A stretch of 29,321 nt of DNA. Origin: CAWEEP01 sp963808125. Lineage in GTDB: Bacteria > Chloroflexota > Dormibacteria > Aeolococcales > Aeolococcaceae. Location: NCBI GenBank assembly GCA_963808125.1, contig CAWEEP010000031.1, positions 1-29,321 of the forward strand. The letters run 5' to 3'. The translations under genes and the position numbers were made by a program. This document shows, piece after piece, positions 1-8,609 of the stretch; positions within the stretch are counted from its first letter, which is position 1; the number at the start of each line of letters is the position of its first letter. A model generated the notes under the pieces. That model was not told where the DNA came from. It worked only from the letters and a program-made list of their open reading frames with translations, and searched no databases.

Positions 1-149
1 CCGGTGGGTGGTGGTCTGGCGGATGGCATGGCCTCCGGGCCGTCGCCCGGGATGGATTCTGAGGGAGGGGCGGTGCGCCACGTCGGCCAGTGCGGCCGTC
101 AACCGCCGAGTGATCTCGTGGGCTGTCGCTGTCGCGAGTCGGCATCTGC

Positions 150-155
150 TAGCTT
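150..155 (+). promoter_or_regulatory. Putative -10 box of a leaderless promoter (TAGCTT)
   Basis: TAGCTT fits the TANNNT pattern and lies 6 bases before the ATG at 162. No Shine-Dalgarno sequence lies between them, so the transcript would begin at or next to the start codon. No good -35 box is visible. The same spacing recurs at several other genes in this window. Confidence 0.35.
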
Positions 156-161
156 TCGCCG

Positions 162-1433
162 ATGAGCGCTTTGGTTCGGCGGGGCCGTCGTGTCCCTCGC
201 GATCCAGAAGTCTCGGTCATCATCCCCCACCTCGACCGCGCCGACCTGCTCCTGCCCTGCCTGTCCTCCCTCTCCCGGCTGGAAGGCGTGTCGGGGCCGG
301 AGATCGTCGTCGTCGCCAACGGCACGCCGGCAGAGGGCCTGGCCCAGTTCCGCGGTCGCGAGGACATCGTGCTGGTGTCCTCACCGGTGAATCTGGGTTT
401 CGCCGGCGGATGCAACTGGGGTGCGCGGTTCGCCCGCGGACGGCACCTGGTGTTCCTCAACGACGACATCGAGGTCGAACCCGGCTGGCTGGCGGCGCTT
501 CTCTCGGTCGTGGCAGGCGATGAGCGGATCGGTGCCGTGGGCGGATCGTCCGTGAGCTTCGACGGCGTGCTGCAAGAGGCCGGCTGCGTTCTGTGGAGCA
601 ACGGCGAGACGCATCGCCTCGGGAGGGGCTCACCGCCTCCGTCACAGGCGACGGGAGGGCACCCTGACGTCGACTACTGTTCCGCCTGTGCCCTCCTCGT
701 CACGCGCGTCGGCTGGGAGGCGGTCGGTGGCTTCGATGAGAACTTTTACCCCGGCTATTACGAGGATGTCGACCTCTGCCTTTCCCTTCGCGCTCACGGC
801 TTCCGGACCGTCTGCGCGGCTGGCGCGCGCGTCCGCCATCACGAGGGGGCCAGCACGGATATGGCGCATCGCCTGATGGTCGCGGGCCGCTCGCGACGCT
901 ACTTCGTCGAGAAGTGGGGCGGTGCCCTGGGCGGGTACGAGCCGTGGCCGGCCCCGGGTCGGCTCGAGGAGGCGGTGGTCGCGGCAGCGAAGCGGACTGC
1001 CGAGCGTCCGCTGCCGCCACCCAGCCCCGGCCGGCGGCAGCGGACGGCTTCCCGTCAGCCCACCGAAGCGGAGGCGCTGCGACTTCAGTTCCACGCCGCC
1101 TGCCAGGAGCTGGACCTGAAGGCCGCAACCCTGGGGCAGTTCGCCCGTGAGCTGACCGCGAAGGACGAGCAGCTCGCCCTCCAGGCGACCGAGTTGGCGG
1201 AGCTCCGGCGCCATGTCGAGTTGAGGGACGAGAGCTTCAACCTGCTCACCGCGGAGCTGGCCCAGTTCCGGCGCGACCACGAGCGGGTCGAACGGTTGCG
1301 GAGCGTGATCCGGCGGGTGCCCATGGGAGGGCGCGTCGCCACCCGGCTGGCTCATCTGGCACGAGCAAACGGCCAGAGGCACCCCGAGGCGGACGTCCGT
1401 GACATCGCGCCGCATGGGGGCGGCCAGGAGTAG
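162..1433 (+). CDS. Family 2 glycosyltransferase with C-terminal coiled coil
   Basis: Predicted to transfer a sugar from a nucleotide donor to a growing surface polysaccharide at the inner face of the membrane. Residues 16-110 form a GT-A fold: the VSVIIPHLDRADLL strand, the VNLGFAGGCNWG segment typical of rhamnosyltransferase-like GT2 proteins, and a FLNDD (DXD-like) metal/nucleotide site at about residues 98-102. An FDENFYPGYYEDVDLCLSLR block near residues 190-210 carries the usual acidic acceptor-site motif. After about residue 300 the protein becomes a charged, leucine-rich helical tail (repeats such as LRLQFHAACQELDLKAATL) likely to form a coiled coil. The ATG at 162 is favoured because a TANNNT box lies 6 bases upstream. 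The next glycosyltransferase follows after about 50-95 bp. Acceptor and donor sugars cannot be told. Confidence 0.85.
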   Translation: MSALVRRGRRVPRDPEVSVIIPHLDRADLLLPCLSSLSRLEGVSGPEIVVVANGTPAEGLAQFRGREDIVLVSSPVNLGFAGGCNWGARFARGRHLVFLNDDIEVEPGWLAALLSVVAGDERIGAVGGSSVSFDGVLQEAGCVLWSNGETHRLGRGSPPPSQATGGHPDVDYCSACALLVTRVGWEAVGGFDENFYPGYYEDVDLCLSLRAHGFRTVCAAGARVRHHEGASTDMAHRLMVAGRSRRYFVEKWGGALGGYEPWPAPGRLEEAVVAAAKRTAERPLPPPSPGRRQRTASRQPTEAEALRLQFHAACQELDLKAATLGQFARELTAKDEQLALQATELAELRRHVELRDESFNLLTAELAQFRRDHERVERLRSVIRRVPMGGRVATRLAHLARANGQRHPEADVRDIAPHGGGQE

Positions 1434-1528
1434 CGGGCTTCACGTCGCCCCGGCGGTCGACCGTCCCGACCGCGATCCGTCACCCGGTGCCTATCATGGG
1501 CGGCCCGTCAACTGATTCATGGTGGGCG

Positions 1529-2794
1529 ATGGGGTTGTCTGGTCCCAAGGTGTCCGTCTGCTCGCTGGGGGGAGGGCGCGGTTTCCTCGAACTCCCGGAG
1601 TTGGTGCTCCGCAACGATCGCGACGGCATCAGCGGAGGGGAGCGATCGCTGTACGAGCTGGCCACGGCGCTCGCAGCGCTCGGCGTCCAGGTCGAGCTGC
1701 GCGGCGAGCTCAGCGCCTCCGTGCTTGCCACCATCACGGAGGCCGCGGGCGCCCGGCCGATCGTGGGACTGCCGCCGCGCCGCCCTGACCCGGGTGAGGT
1801 CGTGATCCTGCCGGAGGGGCTGCCACCGTCCGACCTCTACCTCACCTGTCACCTGTCCGGCGCCCGGCCGGTGGTTCTGCTCCTCGGGCCTCCCGGTCTC
1901 TGCGGATGGTCGTTCCTGGCCGGCTGGTCTGCTCCGGACCTGCTCACCGTCGACGCCTCCACCGTGGGCACCTCGGCCTCGTTTCGGGCCATGGACGAGC
2001 TCGGCCTCACCCTGTGGAGCGCGGCGTACGGCATCGCCGAGGCAGGACGGAGGGCCGGTGTCCGTGTCACCCGGATCGGCACCGGGACCCCGGTGCCCTT
2101 CCCCGATCCGCCCGCCAAGAGCGTCGACATCGCTCTCGTGGAGGCGAACCGCTGGTTCCCCCTGGCGCAGGAGGTGGCCACGCGCCTGCCGCGGGCTTCG
2201 GTGCTCTCCGTCCCGTTCCGTCCGGGGTACTCGCTGTCCGCGGCGCTGGGGCCGGCCCGGATCCTTCCGTGGCCGTCGCGGGTGGAGGGGATGTCGCGCG
2301 TCGAGCGGGAGGCCCGGGCCGTCGGCACGGTGCCGATCGCCCTCGACACGAATCCCTTTGTCACAGCGCGCGATCATGGTGCCGGCGCGGTGCTCGTCAG
2401 TGACCTGGACCGCCTGGCCGAGGAGGCCGGCCGGCTTCTCGACACGCCGGTCGAGTTGAGGGATCTGGCGCGGCGGGCGGCCGCCGGTGCCCGCGCGGAC
2501 GCGAACTGGAAGGGTTTCCTCCGCAGGGTGGCCGCCGCCCTGGGCGACGTCCCCCCGGTCCGCGCCGGCGACGCGCGGTCGGAGTTCGGCGACCGTGTGG
2601 TGGCAACCTTTCAGGATGAGCGGGTTCGCGAGGGGGACGTCGGCGATCTGAAAGTGATCCGGGCTGAACTCGCCGGGGTGCGCAGCCTGCTGGCCGCCTA
2701 CCGCAACCGCCGCGCGATCCGCCTGCTCGACGACTTACGGTTTGCCAGGGCCATCCGCGCCGGGCGGCCCTTCCGGCACAGGAACGGCGGCTAG
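1529..2794 (+). CDS. Divergent glycosyltransferase (GT4/GT-B-like)
   Basis: Probably a second polysaccharide glycosyltransferase, but the match is weak. The N-terminus (KVSVCSLGG, then ISGGERSLYELATALAALGVQVEL) resembles the first Rossmann half of GT4 enzymes. The middle (VDIALVEANRWFPLAQEVATRLPRASVLSVP, then ILPWPSRVEGMSRVEREARAVGTVPIAL) resembles the donor-binding half, including the conserved E of the EGMSRVEREA segment. The C-terminal ~60 residues are charged and helical, as in the preceding gene. A GTG at 1487 is also open in this frame, but a TATCAT box at 1492-1497 would place transcription start after it, so the ATG at 1529 is preferred. The stop overlaps the convergent epimerase stop by 4 bases. 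Family assignment is inferred from fold-level motifs only. Confidence 0.6.
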   Translation: MGLSGPKVSVCSLGGGRGFLELPELVLRNDRDGISGGERSLYELATALAALGVQVELRGELSASVLATITEAAGARPIVGLPPRRPDPGEVVILPEGLPPSDLYLTCHLSGARPVVLLLGPPGLCGWSFLAGWSAPDLLTVDASTVGTSASFRAMDELGLTLWSAAYGIAEAGRRAGVRVTRIGTGTPVPFPDPPAKSVDIALVEANRWFPLAQEVATRLPRASVLSVPFRPGYSLSAALGPARILPWPSRVEGMSRVEREARAVGTVPIALDTNPFVTARDHGAGAVLVSDLDRLAEEAGRLLDTPVELRDLARRAAAGARADANWKGFLRRVAAALGDVPPVRAGDARSEFGDRVVATFQDERVREGDVGDLKVIRAELAGVRSLLAAYRNRRAIRLLDDLRFARAIRAGRPFRHRNGG

Positions 2795-3693
2795 CCCGTC
2801 GCGCCCCGGCTCCGGGCGTCGAGATCGTCGAGCAGCTCGGCGAGACCGGCGTCGAAGGCGACTTCGGCATGCCACCCCAGGGTGCGGGCAGCCTCCGCCG
2901 AGGTGATCCTCGCCGAGGGCGGGTCGCCGCTTCGCTCCGGCGCGAAGGCGACGGTCGCCCCGTACCGGTCGGCCACCGTCTCGGCGAGTGCCCGGATGGT
3001 CACCAGCTCCTCGGCGACGATGTTCAGCGTGGCGTCGCCAATCTCGGACGCTGCGGCCAGTACCACCGCCCTGGCGATGTCGGAGGTGTGCGTGAACTGA
3101 CGCCACTGCAGCCCCGAGCCCTGCACCATGAGGGGCCGCCCGTCCCGCGCCGCGTCCGCGAACCGGCTGAACACCGTGTTCGGCCGCATCTGCAGACCGT
3201 ATGCGGTGCCGAGCCGGAGGATGACCACGGGAAGGCCGTCGTGCTCGTGGAGGGCGCGCAGGACGTGCTCGCCGCCCAACTTGGTCGCGCCGTAGATGTG
3301 GCCGGGGCGGCAGGGATGGCCTTCGTCGACGGGGTCCGAGACGGGTGGGGCGTACACCTCCCAGGTCGACGCGTAGACGACGCGGGCCCCCGCCTGCGCC
3401 GCGGCGACGGCGACGTTGGTGGTGCCCACGACATTGGCCTGAGCGGCCAGCTCGGGCCGTTCGGTGGCGAGGTAGATGTCGCCCACACCCCCGAAATGCA
3501 CCACCGCGTCCGTGCCGCGGACGGCCTCGCGGACGGCGCCGGGGTCGCAGAGATCCCCTTCGAGGGTGGCGAGGCTGCCGTCCGGAGACGGCCGCAGGTC
3601 GAAGCCGGTGACGTCGTGGGCGCCGTCGGAGGCGAGGAACCGGGCAACGTGACGCCCGAGGAAGCCGCTGCTACCGGTCACCAGGATGCGCAT
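2791..3693 (-). CDS. NAD-dependent epimerase/dehydratase (extended SDR)
   Basis: A 300-residue extended short-chain dehydrogenase/reductase of the nucleotide-sugar epimerase type. Visible hallmarks are the N-terminal dinucleotide-binding TGSSGFLGRH (residues 6-15), the acidic residue ending strand 2 (FDLRP), VVHFGGVGD near 64-72, the catalytic serine/threonine in VVYAST (105-110), and the Y-x3-K pair in HIYGATK (Y134, K138). It probably makes or modifies an NDP-sugar for the two convergent glycosyltransferases, with which it forms a small surface-polysaccharide block. A GGAGG sits 12 bases before the ATG. Exact substrate is unknown. Confidence 0.85.
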   Translation of the reverse strand: MRILVTGSSGFLGRHVARFLASDGAHDVTGFDLRPSPDGSLATLEGDLCDPGAVREAVRGTDAVVHFGGVGDIYLATERPELAAQANVVGTTNVAVAAAQAGARVVYASTWEVYAPPVSDPVDEGHPCRPGHIYGATKLGGEHVLRALHEHDGLPVVILRLGTAYGLQMRPNTVFSRFADAARDGRPLMVQGSGLQWRQFTHTSDIARAVVLAAASEIGDATLNIVAEELVTIRALAETVADRYGATVAFAPERSGDPPSARITSAEAARTLGWHAEVAFDAGLAELLDDLDARSRGATG

Positions 3694-3780
3694 GTCAGGT
3701 CGTGCCTCCGCAAGGATCTGGATTCGCTCCGGCCGTCAACCGCGTGTCCGGCGAGACGGAGCCCCTTCCGATCGAACCGG

Positions 3781-5096
3781 TCAGTGGAACAGCCAGGGCA
3801 GCTTGAGCCTCAGGCCGCCCTCCTTCAGCGCGTCGATGACGTCGTCGGCGAGGACGCGGCCCAGCGGCCTGCCCTCAGGGTCGACGACGACCACGGAGGA
3901 GGCGCGGGCGTCGGTCAGGCGGTCCACCACCTCGTCCAGGAACGCTTCCGGGTGGACGGTGACCGGTCGGGTGTCCGGCATGAGGTCGCCGATGCGGGTG
4001 GAGTTGTCGGCGACGAGAATATCGAAGAGGGGGAGGTCCGCCAGCATGCGACCCTCCGTGTCGACCACGGCCACCGAGTCGATGTCGGCGCTGTGAGCCT
4101 TCTGGGTGGCGAGCTGCCGGCGCACCTCGGCGACGGTGGCGGTGGGCACGACCTTGGCCAGCGCCGTGGTCATGAAGCCGCCGGCCATGGTCTCTGGGTA
4201 GCCGAGCAGCCCGGTGAGCTGGCGGGCGAGGTCCACCGGGACGTTGGCCAGGATCGCGTCGGCCTCGGGCCGCTCCATGTCGCGGAGAACATCCACCGCC
4301 TCGTCCGGCTCCATCGCCTCGATCATCTCGGCGGCGCGCTTCGGGGAGGCGTTGCGGATCACCTCCTCGATCTCGTCCGGCTCCATCTCCTCGAGGGCGT
4401 CGGCGACCGCTCCGGGTCCAGGGTCGTCGTCAGCTCGTCGCGGGCGGGCTGGTCCAGATCCTCCAGGAGGTCGGCGAGCTCGCCGGGGCGCAGGCGCCGC
4501 AAGCCCTCGTTGGGGACCTGGAGGCGCAGTTCCGAGCCGGGGTCGCCGAAGGGGTGGACCGCCGACCAGTCGACGAGGCGGTGGTCCCTGCCCGCGGCGC
4601 CGGGGAGCAAACGTCCCAGCCCGCCCCGGCTCCCGCCGGACCCGCCGACGAGTTGGAGCTTTCCCAGCACGGGGGCCAGGAAGAGGTCGTCGGCGCGGAG
4701 CACCTTGACGCCGTCGACGTCGACCAGTTGTCGCCCCAAAACGTCCTGCACCAGGCGGAGCTCACCTTCGCGGCGTTCGAAGCCGGAGGCACCGGACTCC
4801 AGCTTGCGGACGACGACGGCTCGCGAATCCAACCGGATGATGTTCGCCACCGGCTGGAACACCTGCCGGTCCCCGACCTGGAGGACGATGCCCGTCACCA
4901 GCGGGTACGGCTCACTGCCCGTCCAGCGGACCACCACATCCACCAGGCGTCCGGCCCCCCGACCCTCCTCGTCGGTGGGGGAGAGCTTGCGAAGTTTCGC
5001 CAGGGAGATGAGCGACGCCTGGACGAAGCGGTTTGTCAGCAGGCGCCGCACCCGTTGTCGGGGGCGGCGCGTCAACGGGCCGGCGGTGGACGACAT
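3781..5096 (-). CDS. PRC-barrel / MgtE N-domain / CBS-pair protein (single-base frameshift)
   Basis: A soluble protein of about 438 residues if one base is restored. The first part (ATG at 5096) holds a PRC-barrel-like region (LVDVVVRWTG... VTGIVLQVGDRQVF), a second similar segment (VQDVLGRQLVDVDGVKVLRADDL), and the start of an MgtE_N helical domain (LRPGELADLLEDLDQPARDEL). The second part continues MgtE_N (EMEPDEIEEVIRNASPKRAAEMIEAM) and two CBS motifs (TMAGGFMTTALAKV, IGDLMPDTRPVTVHPEAFLDEVVDRL). The frames join at 4407-4408, where the + strand has CC but CCC is required. The membrane domain of true MgtE is absent. In MgtE these domains bind Mg2+ and gate the pore. Here they may regulate the divergent Nramp-type transporter in trans, which is inference. 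The ATG at 5288 in the same frame would add a low-complexity extension and is not favoured. Confidence 0.8.
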
Positions 5097-5158
5097 CTCT
5101 ACCGGCCTGCGGTTCGTCGTGACGGGCGTTCGAAGGGAGTTGGAAGGCTCACCTTGGT

Positions 5159-5164
5159 AGTATA
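5159..5164 (-). promoter_or_regulatory. Putative -10 box (TATACT) for the MgtE_N/CBS gene
   Basis: TATACT on the minus strand matches the sigma-70-type consensus at five of six positions and lies about 63 bases before the ATG at 5096. No strong -35 box is visible at the usual spacing. The rest of the 290-base divergent region holds a small hairpin (AAGG/CCTT around 5143-5154) and the transporter leader described separately. Confidence 0.35.
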
Positions 5165-5327
5165 CGGGCGCGCTGTGGCGCGGTTTCCGATGCCTTCCGG
5201 CCCCACGACCCCGGTTTCCCAGAAGGCCTCGATCAGCAGTTTGTGGAGGTGCGCATGGACGGTTCAAGTGGACCGCCAGGCCCGCCATTCAACGCGCCCG
5301 TCGTGAGCCTCTAGCAAACCCGCAAGC

Positions 5328-5382
5328 GGCCTCCGCGGCGTGCGCTCGGAACATCGAGCGTTAACGAAAGCGCCAGGAGGCC
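5328..5382 (+). promoter_or_regulatory. Possible structured leader masking the ribosome binding site of the Nramp-type gene
   Basis: GGCCTCC at 5328-5334 is perfectly complementary to GGAGGCC at 5376-5382, which contains the Shine-Dalgarno sequence of the transporter (ATG 5387). Between them a second perfect 6-bp stem (CGCTCG 5343-5348 with CGAGCG 5355-5360) closes a 6-base loop. A small CCG-CAAG-CGG stem just upstream (5320-5329) shares bases with the anti-SD strand and could compete with it. This is a switch-like arrangement, but no known riboswitch consensus is recognised and chance pairing in GC-rich DNA is possible. Confidence 0.3.
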
Positions 5383-5386
5383 AGAG

Positions 5387-7021
5387 ATGTCCGAGGAAGA
5401 GCACCGGCACGCGCCGCCGGGCTCCGCTGTCCTGGATCCGTCCCATGAGGGCCCGATTCGGGGCGCGCTCGGCACCGTCCCCGCCTATGACGCCAACCGC
5501 CCGCGCCAGTGGTCGCGCCGCCTGTTGACGCTGGCGGCGATCATGGGCCCCGGGCTCGTCGTCATGGTTGGCGACAACGACGCCGGCGGCGTCGCCACGT
5601 ACGCCCAGGCCGGCCAGGACTACGGCGCCAGCCTGCTCTGGGTTCTCGTGCTGCTGGTGCCCACCCTGATCATCGCCCAGGAGATGGTGGTGCGCCTCGG
5701 GGCGGTGAGCGGCGTCGGCCACGCCCGGCTCATCAAGGCGCGGTTCGGACCCGTCTGGGCGGCCTTCGAGGTCGCCGACCTCGTCCTGCTCAACTTCCTC
5801 ACCCTCGTCACCGAGTTCATCGGCGTGGACCTCGGTCTCCGATACTTCGGGGTGACGCCGCTGGCATCGGTGCCGATCGTGGGCCTCGGTCTCCTCGCCA
5901 TGGTCGCCACCGGGAGCTTCCAGCGCTGGGAGCGATTCATGTTCGTGTTCATCGTCACCAGCCTGCTGATGTTCCCCCTGGCGGCGCTCTCCCATCCCAC
6001 GGCCGGCCCCATCTTGACGGGCCTGGTCGAACCCGGCGTCAAGGGCGGATTCACCCCCACCTCGGTCCTCTTCATCATCGCCGTGGTGGGGACGACCATC
6101 GCCCCCTGGCAGCTCTTCTTCCAGCAGTCGAACGTCATCGACAAGCGGATCACCACCAGGTGGCTCAAATACGAGCTCGCTGACACCTCCATCGGCGCCG
6201 TGCTGACCGTCGCCGGCGCCGCGGCGCTCATGGTGGGCACGGCGTTCGCCTTCTCGCACAGCGGCTTCGCCGGCCAGTTCGGGTCAGGATTGACCGTGGC
6301 CCGGGGGCTCAGCCATCAGGTCGGCTCGGCGTCCGGGGCGATCTTCGCCATCATCCTCGTCAATGCGTCGGTGATCGGAGCCTCCGCGGTGACGCTGGCC
6401 ACCTCGTACGCGCTGGGGGACATGTTCGGGCTGCGCCACTCGCTGCACCGCAGCGTGCGCGACGCCAAGGGCTTCTATCTCAGCTTCGTCGTCCTCATCC
6501 TCGTCGCCGCCGCCATCGTGCTCATCCCCGGCGCCCCGCTCGGCCTGATGACGACCGGGGTCCAGGTGCTCGCCGGCCTGCTGCTGCCGGCCGCCATCGT
6601 CTTCCTCCTCCTGCTCTGCAACGACGCCGAGGTGCTCGGTCCCTGGGTCAACTCCTTCAAGCAGAACGTGGCCGCGACGGTGATCGTCTCGGTATTGGTG
6701 CTGCTCTCGCTCATCCTCACCGTCACCACGATCTTCCCCAACATGCCGCTGGGCCTCTTCACCGGGGTCACGGTGCTGATCGGCGTCGTTGGCCTCCTCG
6801 GGATGGCGCTCGGATCGCGGCGGCGGCACGCCGCGGATCCCGAGCGCCAGCGCTCGGTTGCGGGCGACCGTCAGGTTTGGCGCATGCCGCCGCTGAACAC
6901 CCTCAAGCCGCCGGCGTGGTCACGGACCCAGCTCACCGGTATGCTCGCCCTGCGCGTCTACCTGGTGGTGGCAATGCTCATGCTCGCGCTCAAGATCGGC
7001 CAGATCGCATCGGGCCACTGA
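5387..7021 (+). CDS. Nramp (SLC11)-family metal transporter, NRMT-like (possible Mg2+ transporter)
   Basis: A 544-residue membrane protein with about 11 hydrophobic segments starting with GPGLVVMVGDNDAGG. The helix-1 metal motif, usually DPGN, is DAGG (D65-G68): the aspartate is kept but the asparagine is lost. The helix-6 motif, usually MPH, is APW (A239-W241) in VVGTTIAPWQLFFQQS, so the transition-metal-selective methionine is absent. These replacements are the kind described for Nramp-related magnesium transporters (NRMTs), whereas canonical Nramps carry Mn2+/Fe2+ with protons. A strong AGGAGG (5375-5380) precedes the ATG. The gene is divergent from an MgtE_N/CBS protein, which supports a magnesium role. 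Substrate is inferred, not shown. Confidence 0.88.
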   Translation: MSEEEHRHAPPGSAVLDPSHEGPIRGALGTVPAYDANRPRQWSRRLLTLAAIMGPGLVVMVGDNDAGGVATYAQAGQDYGASLLWVLVLLVPTLIIAQEMVVRLGAVSGVGHARLIKARFGPVWAAFEVADLVLLNFLTLVTEFIGVDLGLRYFGVTPLASVPIVGLGLLAMVATGSFQRWERFMFVFIVTSLLMFPLAALSHPTAGPILTGLVEPGVKGGFTPTSVLFIIAVVGTTIAPWQLFFQQSNVIDKRITTRWLKYELADTSIGAVLTVAGAAALMVGTAFAFSHSGFAGQFGSGLTVARGLSHQVGSASGAIFAIILVNASVIGASAVTLATSYALGDMFGLRHSLHRSVRDAKGFYLSFVVLILVAAAIVLIPGAPLGLMTTGVQVLAGLLLPAAIVFLLLLCNDAEVLGPWVNSFKQNVAATVIVSVLVLLSLILTVTTIFPNMPLGLFTGVTVLIGVVGLLGMALGSRRRHAADPERQRSVAGDRQVWRMPPLNTLKPPAWSRTQLTGMLALRVYLVVAMLMLALKIGQIASGH

Positions 7022-7035
7022 GGCACCGCGACAGC

Positions 7036-7716
7036 TCAGGGCCTGCGCTCGACGCGACGCACCCGGGGCTCGATGAGGTGCTCGAGGCCACGCTCCGCCA
7101 CCAGCGCGCCCATCCGTCGGGCCGCGCTGTCACTGGGCAGGTACCACCAGACGGTGTCCACCTCGCGGTCCACCGCGTACGCGCCGGCGAGCGCGTCGAG
7201 CCGGGCTGAGCGCTTCGGTGTCAGGTCGAGTTCGACCGCGACACGGCGGCCGTCCCGCAGCGTCAGCAGACCGTCCGGGACGCGGCGTCGTCGCTCCCCC
7301 CGCTCACCGGCGAGTGAGGCGCGCATTCGATCGCGGCGCAGCTCGCGCTCCGCCGTCCACATGCTCCCCGGATGCCCCGCCAGCAACTCCTCCGACAGGT
7401 CCACCAGGGCCAGGGAGTGGCGGACGCGGGCCAGGTCGAGGGAGGCGGCGGGGAGGTCGCAGCCGGCGCGGCGGGCTCCCGCCGGCGTGGCGCGCACGAC
7501 GCCGGGGAGGCCGGCGAGCACCCGATCGCTGCGCAGCAGTCCGGCGCGTCGGAGCGCCCGGATCCGCCGCCCCGCCGCGTCCGCGTTGGGAAAGAATCGG
7601 GCCGCGATCTGCCCCGGGCCGACCATTCCGTGGCGCACCGCAAAGCGCAGGAGCGCCACGTCCCGATCCGTGAGCGCCACGCCGCCGCGGGATCCGGCAC
7701 TCAGTGGGAACGGCAT
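7036..7716 (-). CDS. Replication-relaxation-like winged-helix protein
   Basis: The N-terminal part (LTDRDVALLRFAVRHGMVGPGQIAARFFPNADAAGRRIRALRRAGLL in segments) is a winged helix typical of the Replic_Relax family found on plasmids and integrative elements of Gram-positive bacteria. The C-terminal part (VPDGLLTLRDGRRVAVELDLTPKRSARLDALAGAY) carries the nuclease-like D...ELD...K arrangement common to that family. The ATG at 7716 is chosen because it starts just before the domain and a TGGTACAAC extended -10 lies 11 bases upstream. An upstream ATG at 7788 would add 24 low-complexity residues. It shares strand with the DprA-like gene 112 bp upstream. Function is unproven, and mobile-element ancestry is likely. 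Confidence 0.65.
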   Translation of the reverse strand: MPFPLSAGSRGGVALTDRDVALLRFAVRHGMVGPGQIAARFFPNADAAGRRIRALRRAGLLRSDRVLAGLPGVVRATPAGARRAGCDLPAASLDLARVRHSLALVDLSEELLAGHPGSMWTAERELRRDRMRASLAGERGERRRRVPDGLLTLRDGRRVAVELDLTPKRSARLDALAGAYAVDREVDTVWWYLPSDSAARRMGALVAERGLEHLIEPRVRRVERRP

Positions 7717-7727
7717 TGCGGCCGCCG

Positions 7728-7733
7728 GTTGTA
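7728..7733 (-). promoter_or_regulatory. Putative extended -10 (TGG-TACAAC) for the replication-relaxation-like gene
   Basis: On the minus strand TACAAC is preceded by TGG, giving an extended -10, and lies 11 bases before the ATG at 7716. It implies a very short leader and independent transcription from the DprA-like gene upstream. Confidence 0.3.
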
Positions 7734-7827
7734 CCACGCGCGAGGGTCCGGGGTCAGGCGCGCAGCGGGCGCCACCCGTCGGACCCACATGCGGGCCCCA
7801 CCGGCGCCGCCCGAACGTCCGCCTCCG

Positions 7828-8601
7828 TCATGGCCGTGCCTCGAGGGCGAGCGCGAGCTGGGTATCACCCTCGCCTTGGCCCGCCCCACTCTGCGCGGAG
7901 CGCAGGCGGGCGATGATCGAGTCGGCGTCCGCGTTATCGTCGATGACGTCCACCCCGGGGTGGGAGAGGAAGCCCGCCGCCCACTCCTGCTCCGCCACCA
8001 GGCTGGCGAGGAGGATGACCCCCCGTCCCTGCTCCAGGGACAGGCGCGCCTGCAGGCGCGCCCCCGACATCGGGCCCGCCTCGACGACCAGCGACGCCAG
8101 CGCCAGCCCGGCGCTCACCGCGTTGCGCAGCCGGAAGGTGGGCGCCGAGGGTGGCGTGTCGGGGAGGAACTGCGAGACCACGGCTCCCCGGGCGGCGATG
8201 CGCTCGGCGAGGCCGGCATTCTCCGGTGGGTGGACGCGGCGGATGCCGCAGCCGAGCACGGCCATGGTGCGGCCGCCCGCATCCAGGGCGGCCTCGTGCG
8301 CCGCCGTGTCGATGCCGCGTGCCAGCCCGGACACGACGGTCACCCCGCGCCGCGCCAGCGAGGCCGAGAAGCGCCGCGCCCGCCGCAGGCCTTCGGGACC
8401 TGGCGTTCTCGTCCCCACCACCGCCACCGCCCAGGCGTCGCCGGGCAGCACCTGTCCCCGGCAGAAGAGGAGCGGTGGGGGGTGGGGGAGGCGCCGGAGA
8501 TTGGCCGGGTAGTCGTTGTCCAGGAGGGTGACGAGCCGGATGCCGCGCGTCCCGCCGTGCAGGCCGTGACCCCACTCGTGATACGAACGTATGTTTGCCA
8601 T
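7828..8601 (-). CDS. Minimal DprA/Smf-like DNA-processing protein
   Basis: DprA loads RecA on incoming single-stranded DNA during transformation. Related Rossmann proteins also occur in mobile and defence contexts. Visible family motifs are LLDNDYPANLRRLPHPPPLLFCRG, VAVVGTRTPGPEG, VVSGLARGIDTAAHEAAL, TMAVLGCGI, and FRLRNAVSAGLA followed by LVVEAGPMSGA. At 257 residues it lacks both the usual N-terminal SAM-like domain and the C-terminal winged helix, leaving mainly the Rossmann core. This seems native rather than a truncation, because TATGAT lies 8 bases before the ATG, fitting a leaderless start. Its neighbour on the same strand is the replication-relaxation-like gene. A housekeeping competence role is uncertain. 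Confidence 0.82.
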   Translation of the reverse strand: MANIRSYHEWGHGLHGGTRGIRLVTLLDNDYPANLRRLPHPPPLLFCRGQVLPGDAWAVAVVGTRTPGPEGLRRARRFSASLARRGVTVVSGLARGIDTAAHEAALDAGGRTMAVLGCGIRRVHPPENAGLAERIAARGAVVSQFLPDTPPSAPTFRLRNAVSAGLALASLVVEAGPMSGARLQARLSLEQGRGVILLASLVAEQEWAAGFLSHPGVDVIDDNADADSIIARLRSAQSGAGQGEGDTQLALALEARP

Positions 8602-8609
8602 TGACCGAT

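Noticed and set aside
5131..5165. Possible M-box or yybP-ykoY riboswitch (GGTGAGCC and AAGGGAGTTGG resemblances) near the metal genes
   Set aside because: Only a few bases match; the rest of either consensus is missing, and on the minus strand there is too little room before ATG 5096.
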